Positions 1 to 6,347 of a stretch of 6,347 nucleotides of DNA are shown here, one piece after another. This stretch comes from Burkholderiales bacterium (GTDB lineage: Bacteria > Pseudomonadota > Gammaproteobacteria > Burkholderiales > Ga0077523), in NCBI GenBank assembly GCA_025459035.1, contig JALORJ010000162.1:1-6347 (forward strand). Reading direction: 5' to 3'. Under the pieces are notes generated by a model, which had not been told where the DNA came from, did not search any database, and saw only the letters and a list, made by a program, of their open reading frames with translations. The translations under genes were made by a program, and so were the position numbers. Positions within the stretch are counted from its first letter, which is position 1. Every line of letters starts with the position of its first letter.

Positions 1-244
1 CTTCGTATGCGTGCCGTCGGATGACGCCGGCTGCGTCTGAATAGTTCCTGAAGATCACGCTCAGGAATTTTTCCTGTCACCGGGTGGCGACAGAGACCAC
101 TCCAGTGCCGTGCTCAGGGTCTGCCGCATCCCCGCTGATCCCTGCCCCCTTGCGCCAGAGTCGCGGATGTCCGCTCACGGCTCGCCCCTCGCCACGCCTC
201 GGCCTCGATGCCTGCGGCGACCCGCCTCGGCATCGTCGCGGTTC
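1..244. other. Left flank, no convincing gene
   Basis: These bases lie beyond the stop codon of the macroglobulin gene and hold no full gene. Two short edge readings compete. On the plus strand, a frame entering at base 2 reads FVCVPSDDAGCV and stops at TGA 38-40; ten of its twelve codons end in G or C, and a terminator-like hairpin follows 4 bases later. On the minus strand, a frame open from 59 (GTG) to the edge reads VIFRNYSDAAGVIRRHAYE, also protein-like but with weaker third-position bias and a start inside that hairpin. I slightly favour the plus-strand reading. A second small inverted repeat (76-81 with 86-91, loop GGGT) would pair fully only in minus-strand RNA, through one G-U pair. 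It lacks a T tract and is weak as a terminator for the macroglobulin mRNA. Bases 92-244 show nothing recognisable. No start of a pbpC-like gene is visible. Confidence 0.5.
45..72 (+). terminator. Candidate rho-independent terminator, rightward
   Basis: The sequence TTCCTGA (45-51) is perfectly complementary to TCAGGAA (61-67), giving a 7-bp stem with a 9-base loop, directly followed by TTTTT (68-72). The T tract follows the stem on the plus strand, so it would end transcription arriving from the left. It sits 4 bases after a possible stop (TGA 38-40) of a gene entering at the left edge. The stem is short and only 3 of 7 pairs are G-C, so stability is modest. On the minus strand the stem is preceded by A's and followed by ACTATTC, so it is a poor terminator in that direction. 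Confidence 0.45.
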
Positions 245-3200
245 TCACCGCCCGACGTTCACCACCGCGTTCGGCCGCTCCGCGAACACCTCCGGCGCGT
301 ACATCGCCTCGATGCGCGTCGCCGGCAGTTCGAACGTGCCCGGGTTGTTCAGCCGCACGCGGTAGCCGATCGAGAAGCGCCCCTTCGGCACGAAGCGCCA
401 GTACGCGCGCCACGCATCGAAGGCGCGGTCCTCGTGCGTCGGCCGCACGCCCCGCGGACGCGTCGCGTCCGCGGCGTCGGCGGCATCGACGACGCGGTCG
501 CCCCCCAGGCCCGAGCCCAGGATCGTGCTGCCGGCCGGGATCGGGTCCGTCAGCGCGACCCAGGTCATGTCGGCCTGCGCGTCGATGTCGAACTGCACGC
601 GCAGCACGTCGCCGCGCCGCGGCGTGCGCCGGTCGCCGCCGTCCTCGATCGTCACGCGTCGCTCGATGCGATAGCCGGCCTCGCGCCCGGCACCTGTGCG
701 CCACGCGGCCTTCGACAGCACGGTGGCCCAGGGCCGCCCAGTGCCCTGGTGCTGCAGCGTCAGCACACCGGGCTCGCGCGGCCAGTCGAAGGCCGCGGTG
801 CCGCCGTCGGGGCGACCGGCCCAGTCGACGTGGCGCGACACCGCGCCCAGGGCGGCCGTGGAGGTGCCGGCCACCGGCTCGCCCTCGAACGCCGCCGCGA
901 AGCGCTGCAGCGCGAGCGTGCCCCACGCGTTCGCGACCGTGGTGTCCCAACGGCCGCCCTGCTGGCGCCCGAGCAGGCCGCGCACCAGTCGCGGCAGGTC
1001 GTCCTGCGCGTCGGGCCGGCCCGACAGCGTCAGCAGCAGCCGGGCGGCGTTGGTGTCGACCGAGGTCATCAGCCACCACAGCCGGTCGGCCGCCTCGGTC
1101 GAGAAGCCGGCCGTCGTGCCGCGGAACGTGAGCCGCGCCCGCAGCACGCGGCGCGCTGCCTCCGCATGCGCGACGTGCCCGGGCAGCGCCGTCCAGCGCT
1201 GCGCCGTGCCGACCCAGTCGAGCACCGCCGACGTCGGCCACATCGATGGATCGATGACGATCGGCGCGACCAGCGCCGGATCGAGCGCCGGATCCAGCCG
1301 TGTCAGCGCGTCGAGCGCCGCCAGCTTGCGCAGCGTCAGGTCGGCGGTCTGCAGGTCCGATGCGCGTCGCACCGTGCCCGTCACGAAACCGATGAGCCCG
1401 CTCTGCATGCGCGCGCGCAGCGGCTCGGGCAGATCGCGCTTCGCCTCGTGCGCGATCGCCAGCAGGTATGCGGTCAGCACGTCGCTGCCCTCGCGCATCG
1501 ATGGCCAGAACTTCGCCAGGCCGTCGACATCGAGCATCGCCGGCAGATCGGCCACGATCGCCGCCCAGGCCGCGTCGTCGCCGAGCGCGATCGCACGTGA
1601 CACGCGCTGCTCGAGGCAGCGATGCGGATACGCGCGCATCCAGTCGCGCACGCCGCTCAGGTCGGCGCCCAGCGTCGCGGACCAGCGCACGTCGATGCCT
1701 CCCGCGTCGGCGGCGCCGGCAGGCCGCTCGACCGGCAGCGTCTGCGCCTCGGGTCCGACCTGAAGCAGCGTCGCCTGCACCACCTGCGGCGGGAAGGCGG
1801 CGATCACCTTCTGCGTCGTGCGCACCCGATCGGCCGGCTCCGCCGCGCCGTCGACGCGAGCCGTCACCGTCCACGTCAACGCCGTGGCGCCCGCCGGCAC
1901 GCGGACCGGCCACGCCAGTTCGCGCGCTTCACCGGGCGCCAGCGTCAGCGCGGGATGCGCCAGCGCCTCGGTCACCGGCTTGCGCAGCCCGTCGGCGGTC
2001 CAGCGCGCGTCGACGGTCAGCGTGCGCGGCTCGGCGGTCGCGTTTCGCACCGTCACCAGCGCATCGAAGCGGTCGCCGTCGCGGATCACCGGCGGCAGGC
2101 CGGCGGTCAGCTGCACGTCCTGCGTCGTGCGGACCGTGGCGCTGCCGGTGCCGAAGCGATCGGCCCCGCCGCTGGCCACGGCCACCACACGAAACGCGCT
2201 CAGCGCGTCGTTCAGCGGCACGTCGAGCACCGCCCGTCCCTGCGCGTCGAGCTTCACGCGCGGCTTCCAGACCAGCAGCGTGTCGAACAGCTCGCGCGCC
2301 GCGGAGGCCCCGCCGCCGCCGCCGGGCGGCAGGCTCTTGCGGCCGAAGTGGCGCTTGCCGATCACCTGCAGCGCCGTGGTCGCGGTCGCGACCTCGATGC
2401 CGCGCGGCGCCATCATCGTCTCGAGCAGCTTCCACGACGTGTTCGGTGCGAGGTCGAGCAGCGCCTCGTCTACGGCGGCGAGTGCAATCTCGGTGCCGGG
2501 TGGCAGCGCGCCGCCGTCGGCGCGCTTCACCTCGACCGTCACCTTCGCGCGTTCACGCACCTTGAACGTGTCGCGCTCCGGCAGCACGCGCACCGACAGC
2601 GCGTGTGCGCTCCAGCCGACATCGAGCGCCGCGTAGCCGAGGCGGAAGGCCGGCTTCGCCAGGTCGACGAGCGCCGTTGGCGCCGGCGCCGCGACACGGC
2701 CGCGCACGGCCAGCACCGACACGAACACGTTCGGCGCGTGCGCCCCGCGGATCGGCACCTCGACCACCGGCGAGCGCCCGGTCAGCGGCGTGACGAAGGC
2801 ATCGAGCACGCCTTCGCGCTCGACCGTGACCAGCGCGCTGGCCTCGCGAAACGGCATGCGCACCTGCAGTCGCGCGCGTTCGCCCGGGTCGAGCCGCTTC
2901 TTCTCCGGCAGCACGTCCATGCGATCGTCGTCGCGCGCGCCGGTCCACCATTCGCCGGGGCCGGCGACCCACGCCTCGTCGATGGCGACCGCCGGCCGCC
3001 CCTGTGCGTCGTCGGCGCGCGCCCGCAGCACCACGTTGCCCGACACGCTGACCGGCGCCTCGCAGATCAGCAGCCCGCTCGCGTCGGTGGTGCCGCTGCA
3101 GAAGTCGCCGACGCGCTTGGTCTCGGTGTAGCTCTCGTACGCGTAGAAGCCGCCGATCAGCCGCTTGCGGTGCGAGTAGCGCTCGCGCTGCCACAGGTCG

Positions 3201-6004
3201 ACCACGACCTTCTGTCCCGCCACGGGCCGCCCGGCGGTCGTGAGCGCGACGACCTTCAGACGCACCCGCTCCTTCGACAGCACCCAGCCTTCGGTGCGCA
3301 GCCCGAGCAGCAGCGCCGACGGCCACAGCGTCGTGCGGGTCGCGCGCGTCAGCGTCTCGCCGTTCGGATCGCGGTACTCCACTTCGGCCAGCAGCTCGCG
3401 CGGCACCGCGCTGCGCGGCCAGCCGCCGATCGCGACCTGCGCGGCGCCGCCGGCATCGGTCGTCACCGACTGCACCGCCAGCGGCACGATGTCGGGGCCG
3501 CGGCCGCGCGGCAGGCGGCTCGCCGCGGCGGCGGCGTCGTCCTCGCCTGCATCGGCGTCGTCGATCAACGGTTCGGGGGCCCCCGTGTCGATGCCGGGCG
3601 TCAGGTCGCCGGTGGCGAAGCGGAAGTCCTCATGGTCCGCGAACCGCACCGCGGTCGGGCGCACCAGCGCACGCACGCGCGCCGGCTGCTTCGCCATCGC
3701 CCCGCCGGACAGGTACGTCAGCTGGACGCCGAGCGTGGCATCGGTCGCGTCGATCAGCGGCGTCGACGGCCACTGCAGCGTCGCGCGCACCGCCGGCACC
3801 CGGAACGCCTCGACGCGGAAGCGCCCCGACTCGACCTCGCGGGGAGTGCTGCCGGTCCCGGCACCGACGAGCGACACCGAATACCCGCCGCTGCGCGCAT
3901 CGGTCGGCACCGTCCAGGCGGTCTCGGCCACCCCATGCGCGGCGTCCCACTTCAGCGGGAACTCCCAGCGCTGATCGGTGGCGTCGTGGCGGACGACGAC
4001 CTTGCGCGGCAGCGCGTCCGACGCCGGAATCGCGATGCCGCGCCCGGTGCGCATGCGCAGGAAGTGCTTCATGCCGACGCGGTCGCCTGCGCGCAGCAGC
4101 GTGCGGTCGAACACGGTCGCGGCACTGATCGGGCCGCGCCAGTCGGCCCCCGGCAACTGGAAGCGCCACGGCGCGATGCCGTCGTCCCAGTCGGACAGCA
4201 GGAAGCTCGCGTCGTCGCCGACGCGCGCCGTGACGAACCACTGGCGGTCCCACTGCTCGCGACACGGCGGCAGCGTGTTACGCGCCGGCAGCGCCCGCGC
4301 GACACGCGCGATGCCGTTCGCGTCGGTGCGTCCGGTCCACCAGCTGCGCCCGCTGCAGTCGGCGATGCGGACCTCGGCGTCGGGCTGCGGTCGCCCGGTG
4401 TCGAGCGTCGTGACCCACACCAGCGCGTTCTCGCGACCCTGCTTGAAGTGGATCGCGAGGTTTGTCACGAGCGCGCCGGCCGCGACGAAGTACGGCTTGC
4501 GGTCGACGAGCAGCGCGTCGCCCAGCTTCGGGCTCTCGACCTCGACGATCCACAGCCCCGGGCCCTTCAGCGGGATGCCGATCACCTCGAAGTCGCGCGC
4601 GTCGCCCGGACGTGGCACCTCGAAGCGCTTCACCGCGTCGCCGCGCTCGAACAGCGATGCCGACACGGGCCCGGCCTCGCCCCACTTGAGCGTGCCGCGA
4701 TCGAGCTTGCGCAACCACGCGACGACCTGCGTCGGGTCCTGCACGCGCAGCGCACGAGCCGGCAGCGGACGCGCATCCACGGCACCGCCGACGCGGGCTG
4801 CGAGCGAGCGCTCGACGTTGCGCACCGTCAGCGCCAGCGCCGGCTGCGCGCGGGATTCGAGGACACCGAACGTCGCCGCGAACTTCGCCAGCGGCGGCGC
4901 GACATCGGTCTTCACCGCCAGCGGAAAGCGCTTCGCGTTGGCCAGCGGGCGCCCGGCATCGTCGACCAGGCCGTCGGGCAGCGCGACGACCAGCGACGCG
5001 CCCTCCGGCAGCGGCGCCTTGAAGCTCACCGCCTCGACGCTGCCGCTGCGCGCTGCGTCGCGGTCGAGCACGGCCGGCCACGACCGTCCGCCGGCGGGAT
5101 CGCGCAGGACGATGCGCGCCGCGAGTGCGGCCGACACCGGTGCGGTGAACTCGAGCCGCGGGTCCAGCACCGGGATGCAGTCCGCCTTTGCGTTCAGCCG
5201 CTCGCAGCGCCACTGCGCGACGAACGCGGGACGCACCTTGAACGCCAGCGTCTCGCGGTCGTCGGTCGCGACGCCCGACGGCGCCGCGATGCCCGCGTCC
5301 CACACCAGCGAGACGGCGGCGTCGTTCGGCAGGCGTGCGCGGCACTGCGCGACGACCACCGGCAGCGCGTTCCAGTCGCGCTTCGCGACCGCCTTCGCCG
5401 TCGCGCTTCCGGACGGCGCGCGCCAACCGAGTTCGCGCAGAAAGTCGTCGCGTCTCGACAGCACCGCGGCGCGCTCCTTGCCCGCCAGCACGCGCACGCC
5501 GACGCGGTCGGGCCGATCGGCCACGTCGCACCACGCGGCGGCCTCGACGGTCGCGGGGTCGACCGGGCCGTCGAGCGCGAGCAGGAACACCTGCATCTCG
5601 TCGATCGCCACGCCCTCGGGCGGCATCGACGCGACGATCGCCGGCCCGCCGGTCGAGAAGCTCCACGTGCCCGGTGCGACCGGGGCGCCGTCCACGTCGG
5701 TCAGCGCCGCGCGCGTGCGGAAAACGCACCGCAGCCCCGACGGCAGGTCGGCATCGAAGTCGTGAACCCACTCGCGCGGATCGTTCCAGCGACCGCTGCC
5801 GGTGACCGGACAGTCGACATCGAGCGGCGCGGGCTGCGCGGGATCGCCGAACCGCACCATCGGCGTCGCGAAGCGCACGACCACCTGGCGCGCACCGCGC
5901 GCGATGCCGGTCGGAGAGAACGCGGTGACCGCGGCATCGGCCGCGTGCGCCACAGCGCCCGTCAGCGACCCCAAGAGGAACGCGGCGTGAAGCAGTCGGC
6001 GCAT
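245..6004 (-). CDS. Secreted bacterial alpha-2-macroglobulin with CLEQ thioester (YfhM/COG2373-type), 1919 aa
   Basis: A periplasmic alpha-2-macroglobulin: family members are cleaved in a bait region by attacking proteases and then bind them covalently through a Cys-Gln thioester. Residues 1-21 form a signal peptide (MRRLLHAAFLLG core, cleavage after AHA-21) with no lipobox cysteine. Residues 22 to about 370 look like three Ig-like domains. A bMG3-like domain spans about 511-600 and an MG2 domain about 625-735 (VFDRTLLRAGD at 631). Bait-type domains lie around 1020-1180, a bait-like segment with Gly5 at 1228-1232, and an A2M core from about 1238 (ELFDTLLVW). The thioester CLEQ is at 1463-1466, followed by the helical thioester domain to about 1705 (GGRWDTTVANAWG at 1683) and a C-terminal MG10-like domain from about 1775. 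The spacing from CLEQ to the C-terminus (456 residues) is close to that of E. coli YfhM; the extra length is N-terminal. The frame stays open upstream to 6289, but the signal peptide fixes the ATG at 6004; no clear Shine-Dalgarno is seen. It appears monocistronic. Domain borders are estimates by eye. Confidence 0.96.
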   Translation of the reverse strand: MRRLLHAAFLLGSLTGAVAHAADAAVTAFSPTGIARGARQVVVRFATPMVRFGDPAQPAPLDVDCPVTGSGRWNDPREWVHDFDADLPSGLRCVFRTRAALTDVDGAPVAPGTWSFSTGGPAIVASMPPEGVAIDEMQVFLLALDGPVDPATVEAAAWCDVADRPDRVGVRVLAGKERAAVLSRRDDFLRELGWRAPSGSATAKAVAKRDWNALPVVVAQCRARLPNDAAVSLVWDAGIAAPSGVATDDRETLAFKVRPAFVAQWRCERLNAKADCIPVLDPRLEFTAPVSAALAARIVLRDPAGGRSWPAVLDRDAARSGSVEAVSFKAPLPEGASLVVALPDGLVDDAGRPLANAKRFPLAVKTDVAPPLAKFAATFGVLESRAQPALALTVRNVERSLAARVGGAVDARPLPARALRVQDPTQVVAWLRKLDRGTLKWGEAGPVSASLFERGDAVKRFEVPRPGDARDFEVIGIPLKGPGLWIVEVESPKLGDALLVDRKPYFVAAGALVTNLAIHFKQGRENALVWVTTLDTGRPQPDAEVRIADCSGRSWWTGRTDANGIARVARALPARNTLPPCREQWDRQWFVTARVGDDASFLLSDWDDGIAPWRFQLPGADWRGPISAATVFDRTLLRAGDRVGMKHFLRMRTGRGIAIPASDALPRKVVVRHDATDQRWEFPLKWDAAHGVAETAWTVPTDARSGGYSVSLVGAGTGSTPREVESGRFRVEAFRVPAVRATLQWPSTPLIDATDATLGVQLTYLSGGAMAKQPARVRALVRPTAVRFADHEDFRFATGDLTPGIDTGAPEPLIDDADAGEDDAAAAASRLPRGRGPDIVPLAVQSVTTDAGGAAQVAIGGWPRSAVPRELLAEVEYRDPNGETLTRATRTTLWPSALLLGLRTEGWVLSKERVRLKVVALTTAGRPVAGQKVVVDLWQRERYSHRKRLIGGFYAYESYTETKRVGDFCSGTTDASGLLICEAPVSVSGNVVLRARADDAQGRPAVAIDEAWVAGPGEWWTGARDDDRMDVLPEKKRLDPGERARLQVRMPFREASALVTVEREGVLDAFVTPLTGRSPVVEVPIRGAHAPNVFVSVLAVRGRVAAPAPTALVDLAKPAFRLGYAALDVGWSAHALSVRVLPERDTFKVRERAKVTVEVKRADGGALPPGTEIALAAVDEALLDLAPNTSWKLLETMMAPRGIEVATATTALQVIGKRHFGRKSLPPGGGGGASAARELFDTLLVWKPRVKLDAQGRAVLDVPLNDALSAFRVVAVASGGADRFGTGSATVRTTQDVQLTAGLPPVIRDGDRFDALVTVRNATAEPRTLTVDARWTADGLRKPVTEALAHPALTLAPGEARELAWPVRVPAGATALTWTVTARVDGAAEPADRVRTTQKVIAAFPPQVVQATLLQVGPEAQTLPVERPAGAADAGGIDVRWSATLGADLSGVRDWMRAYPHRCLEQRVSRAIALGDDAAWAAIVADLPAMLDVDGLAKFWPSMREGSDVLTAYLLAIAHEAKRDLPEPLRARMQSGLIGFVTGTVRRASDLQTADLTLRKLAALDALTRLDPALDPALVAPIVIDPSMWPTSAVLDWVGTAQRWTALPGHVAHAEAARRVLRARLTFRGTTAGFSTEAADRLWWLMTSVDTNAARLLLTLSGRPDAQDDLPRLVRGLLGRQQGGRWDTTVANAWGTLALQRFAAAFEGEPVAGTSTAALGAVSRHVDWAGRPDGGTAAFDWPREPGVLTLQHQGTGRPWATVLSKAAWRTGAGREAGYRIERRVTIEDGGDRRTPRRGDVLRVQFDIDAQADMTWVALTDPIPAGSTILGSGLGGDRVVDAADAADATRPRGVRPTHEDRAFDAWRAYWRFVPKGRFSIGYRVRLNNPGTFELPATRIEAMYAPEVFAERPNAVVNVGR
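1607..1618 (-). other. Thioester motif codons (Cys1463-Leu-Glu-Gln1466)
   Basis: The minus strand reads TGC CTC GAG CAG, encoding CLEQ within the context AYPHRCLEQRVSRA. In this family the cysteine sulfur and the glutamine side chain form the internal thioester that captures a protease after bait cleavage. All required residues (Cys, Glu, Gln) are intact, so the protein belongs with thioester-bearing YfhM-type members rather than the YfaS/MagD-type, which lack it. The residue before the cysteine is Arg, where the classical animal motif has Gly. Whether Arg is normal in this longer subfamily cannot be told from the window. Confidence 0.93.
2309..2323 (-). other. Pentaglycine tract in the bait-like segment (Gly1228-1232)
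   Basis: Five consecutive glycine codons sit in KSLPPGGGGGASAARE, between the basic stretch GKRHFGRK (1216-1223) and the conserved ELFDTLLVW start of the A2M core domain. The position just ahead of the core domain and the flexible composition fit the exposed segment whose cleavage triggers trapping in this family. The neighbouring Lys and Arg residues would be cut by trypsin-like enzymes. Its role as bait is inferred from position, not shown. Confidence 0.6.
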
Positions 6005-6289
6005 GAGATCGAAGCAGCGCGGTGGACGATGCGCTCGAGTGTAGGTGCAGGCCGCGCAACCGGTCGTCCGAGCGCGCGCATGCGCAACGCGCAGATCCCG
6101 ACTCGACGCGGCACGCGTCGACATTCGCGCCCACGTCCTCGCGTCGTCGGCGCGATCGAGCCGCACCCGGGCGCCAGCGCGCTCCGGATCGACCCGGAAG
6201 AACCCGTGCACGTGGCCCGCAGGCGCACGCACGACCATCACCGGCAACGCGCGCCGCAGCGCGCGTCGCCGGCATCGCCGATCAGGCGA
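6005..6289. other. Intergenic spacer between the FAS1 gene and the macroglobulin gene
   Basis: This 285-base spacer follows the FAS1 stop and leads to the macroglobulin ATG, read leftward. It contains the GC hairpin at 6241-6272 and a second 6-bp hairpin that touches the stop codon. A weak candidate -10 box, TACACT, lies at 6043-6038 on the minus strand, 34 bases before the ATG, with no good -35 element at standard spacing. The 7-mer GTTGCGC occurs twice on the minus strand (6054-6060 and 6082-6088), and a 10-bp palindrome GCGCATGCGC lies at 6076-6085. All are weak and may be chance in GC-rich DNA. The macroglobulin promoter probably lies here, because the spacing argues against a tight operon. 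Confidence 0.5.
6241..6272 (-). terminator. Strong GC-rich hairpin after the FAS1 gene
   Basis: On the minus strand CCGGCGACGCGCGC (6272-6259) pairs with GCGCGCGTTGCCGG (6254-6241) around a 4-base loop TGCG, leaving one mismatch in a 14-position stem. It begins 17 bases after the FAS1 stop codon, the usual place for a terminator. No T tract follows, so it is not a canonical rho-independent terminator; it could be a U-tract-less terminator or an mRNA 3'-end stabiliser. It separates the FAS1 gene from the macroglobulin gene. Confidence 0.45.
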
Positions 6290-6290
6290 T
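6274..6290. repeat. Small inverted repeat overlapping the FAS1 stop
   Basis: ATCGCC (6274-6279) and GGCGAT (6285-6290) are perfect inverted copies separated by 5 bases. The right arm includes the last base of the FAS1 stop codon on the minus strand. Together with the larger hairpin one base away it gives two tandem stem-loops at the 3' end of the FAS1 message. The short stem may be fortuitous. Confidence 0.35.
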
Positions 6291-6347
6291 CACTTCGGCA
6301 GGACGACGGCGTCGATCACGTGGATCACGCCGTTGGTGGTCTCGATG
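6290..6347 (-). CDS. Fasciclin (FAS1) domain protein, C-terminal end only
   Basis: Only the last 18 codons and the TGA stop (6292-6290) are in the window; the start lies beyond the right edge. The translation IETTNGVIHVIDAVVLPK matches the highly conserved end of FAS1 domains, in which NGVIHVID and a following hydrophobic strand ending in LP form the second conserved block (H2). FAS1 proteins are generally secreted or surface-associated adhesion domains; many bacterial ones are a single domain behind a signal peptide. The chain ends right after the domain, as expected for a single-domain protein, but its length, signal peptide and number of domains cannot be seen. It is on the same strand as, and upstream of, the macroglobulin gene, with 285 bases between them. 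Confidence 0.85.
   Translation of the reverse strand, partial: IETTNGVIHVIDAVVLPK

Noticed and set aside
195..231. Repeated 9-mer CGCCTCGGC at 195-203 and 223-231
   Set aside because: Two short GC-rich copies in GC-rich DNA are expected by chance, and no further structure accompanies them.
114..1913. Other minus-strand open frames overlapping the macroglobulin gene (114-1913, 1929-2435, 2553-3326, 3630-4265, 4278-6275)
   Set aside because: They are out-of-frame shadows full of Arg/Ala/Gly, while the overlapping frame encodes a recognisable continuous protein.
2309..2323. GCC repeat run as a possible unstable microsatellite
   Set aside because: It encodes the glycine run typical of this segment in related macroglobulins and is too short to suggest phase variation; it is also a triplet repeat, so slippage would keep frame.
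110..5765. Long plus-strand open frames (110-1600, 696-1763, 1468-2565, 1818-2636, 3240-3974, 3978-5765)
   Set aside because: All lie antisense to the macroglobulin gene, and their translations are rich in Arg, Ser, Ala and Pro with no recognisable domain. Such frames are expected opposite a high-GC gene.
6038..6043. Minus-strand promoter at TACACT
   Set aside because: The -10 match is partial and no acceptable -35 box is found 16-18 bases upstream, so it is noted in the spacer entry but not called as a separate promoter.
6005..6247. A 2000-residue version of the macroglobulin starting at TTG 6247 or ATG 6238
   Set aside because: The added 81 residues would bury the clear signal peptide that begins at the ATG at 6004, and the second half of the extension is not protein-like.

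Overview
The window is very GC-rich. GC bias at third codon positions is strong and the periplasmic protein families are typical of Gram-negatives, so a high-GC proteobacterium (Burkholderiales- or Xanthomonadales-like) is likely. That assignment is inferred from composition and protein family only; no marker gene is present.

Layout. One gene fills about 91% of the window. It lies on the minus strand from an ATG at 6004 to a TGA at 247-245 and encodes a 1919-residue secreted bacterial alpha-2-macroglobulin (COG2373 / YfhM-type) with an intact CLEQ thioester motif. To its right, and upstream in transcription, the last 18 codons of another minus-strand gene enter the window (6347 to 6290); they match the C-terminal end of a fasciclin (FAS1) domain. 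The 285-base gap between them holds a strong GC-rich hairpin just after the FAS1 stop, a small hairpin overlapping that stop, a weak candidate promoter near 6040, and a stretch with coding-like base periodicity. To the left, bases 1-244 contain no convincing gene. They hold a terminator-like hairpin with a T tract reading left to right, which suggests a rightward gene ending at or near the left edge and converging on the macroglobulin gene.

Biology. The macroglobulin should be exported by Sec and act in the periplasm as a thioester-dependent protease trap. It carries a type I signal peptide and no lipobox, so unlike E. coli YfhM it is predicted to be soluble rather than anchored. It is about 270 residues longer than E. 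coli YfhM, mostly through N-terminal Ig-like domains. It has exactly 11 cysteines: ten form five neighbouring pairs and the eleventh is the thioester cysteine. No pbpC, the usual partner gene in E. coli, lies in the visible flanks.

The long plus-strand reading frames across 110-5765 are antisense shadows of this gene. I see no RNA gene, mobile element, CRISPR array or attachment site. I do not see a clearly new system; the most useful points are the disulfide and thioester architecture, the missing lipobox, and the unusual FAS1-to-macroglobulin spacer.
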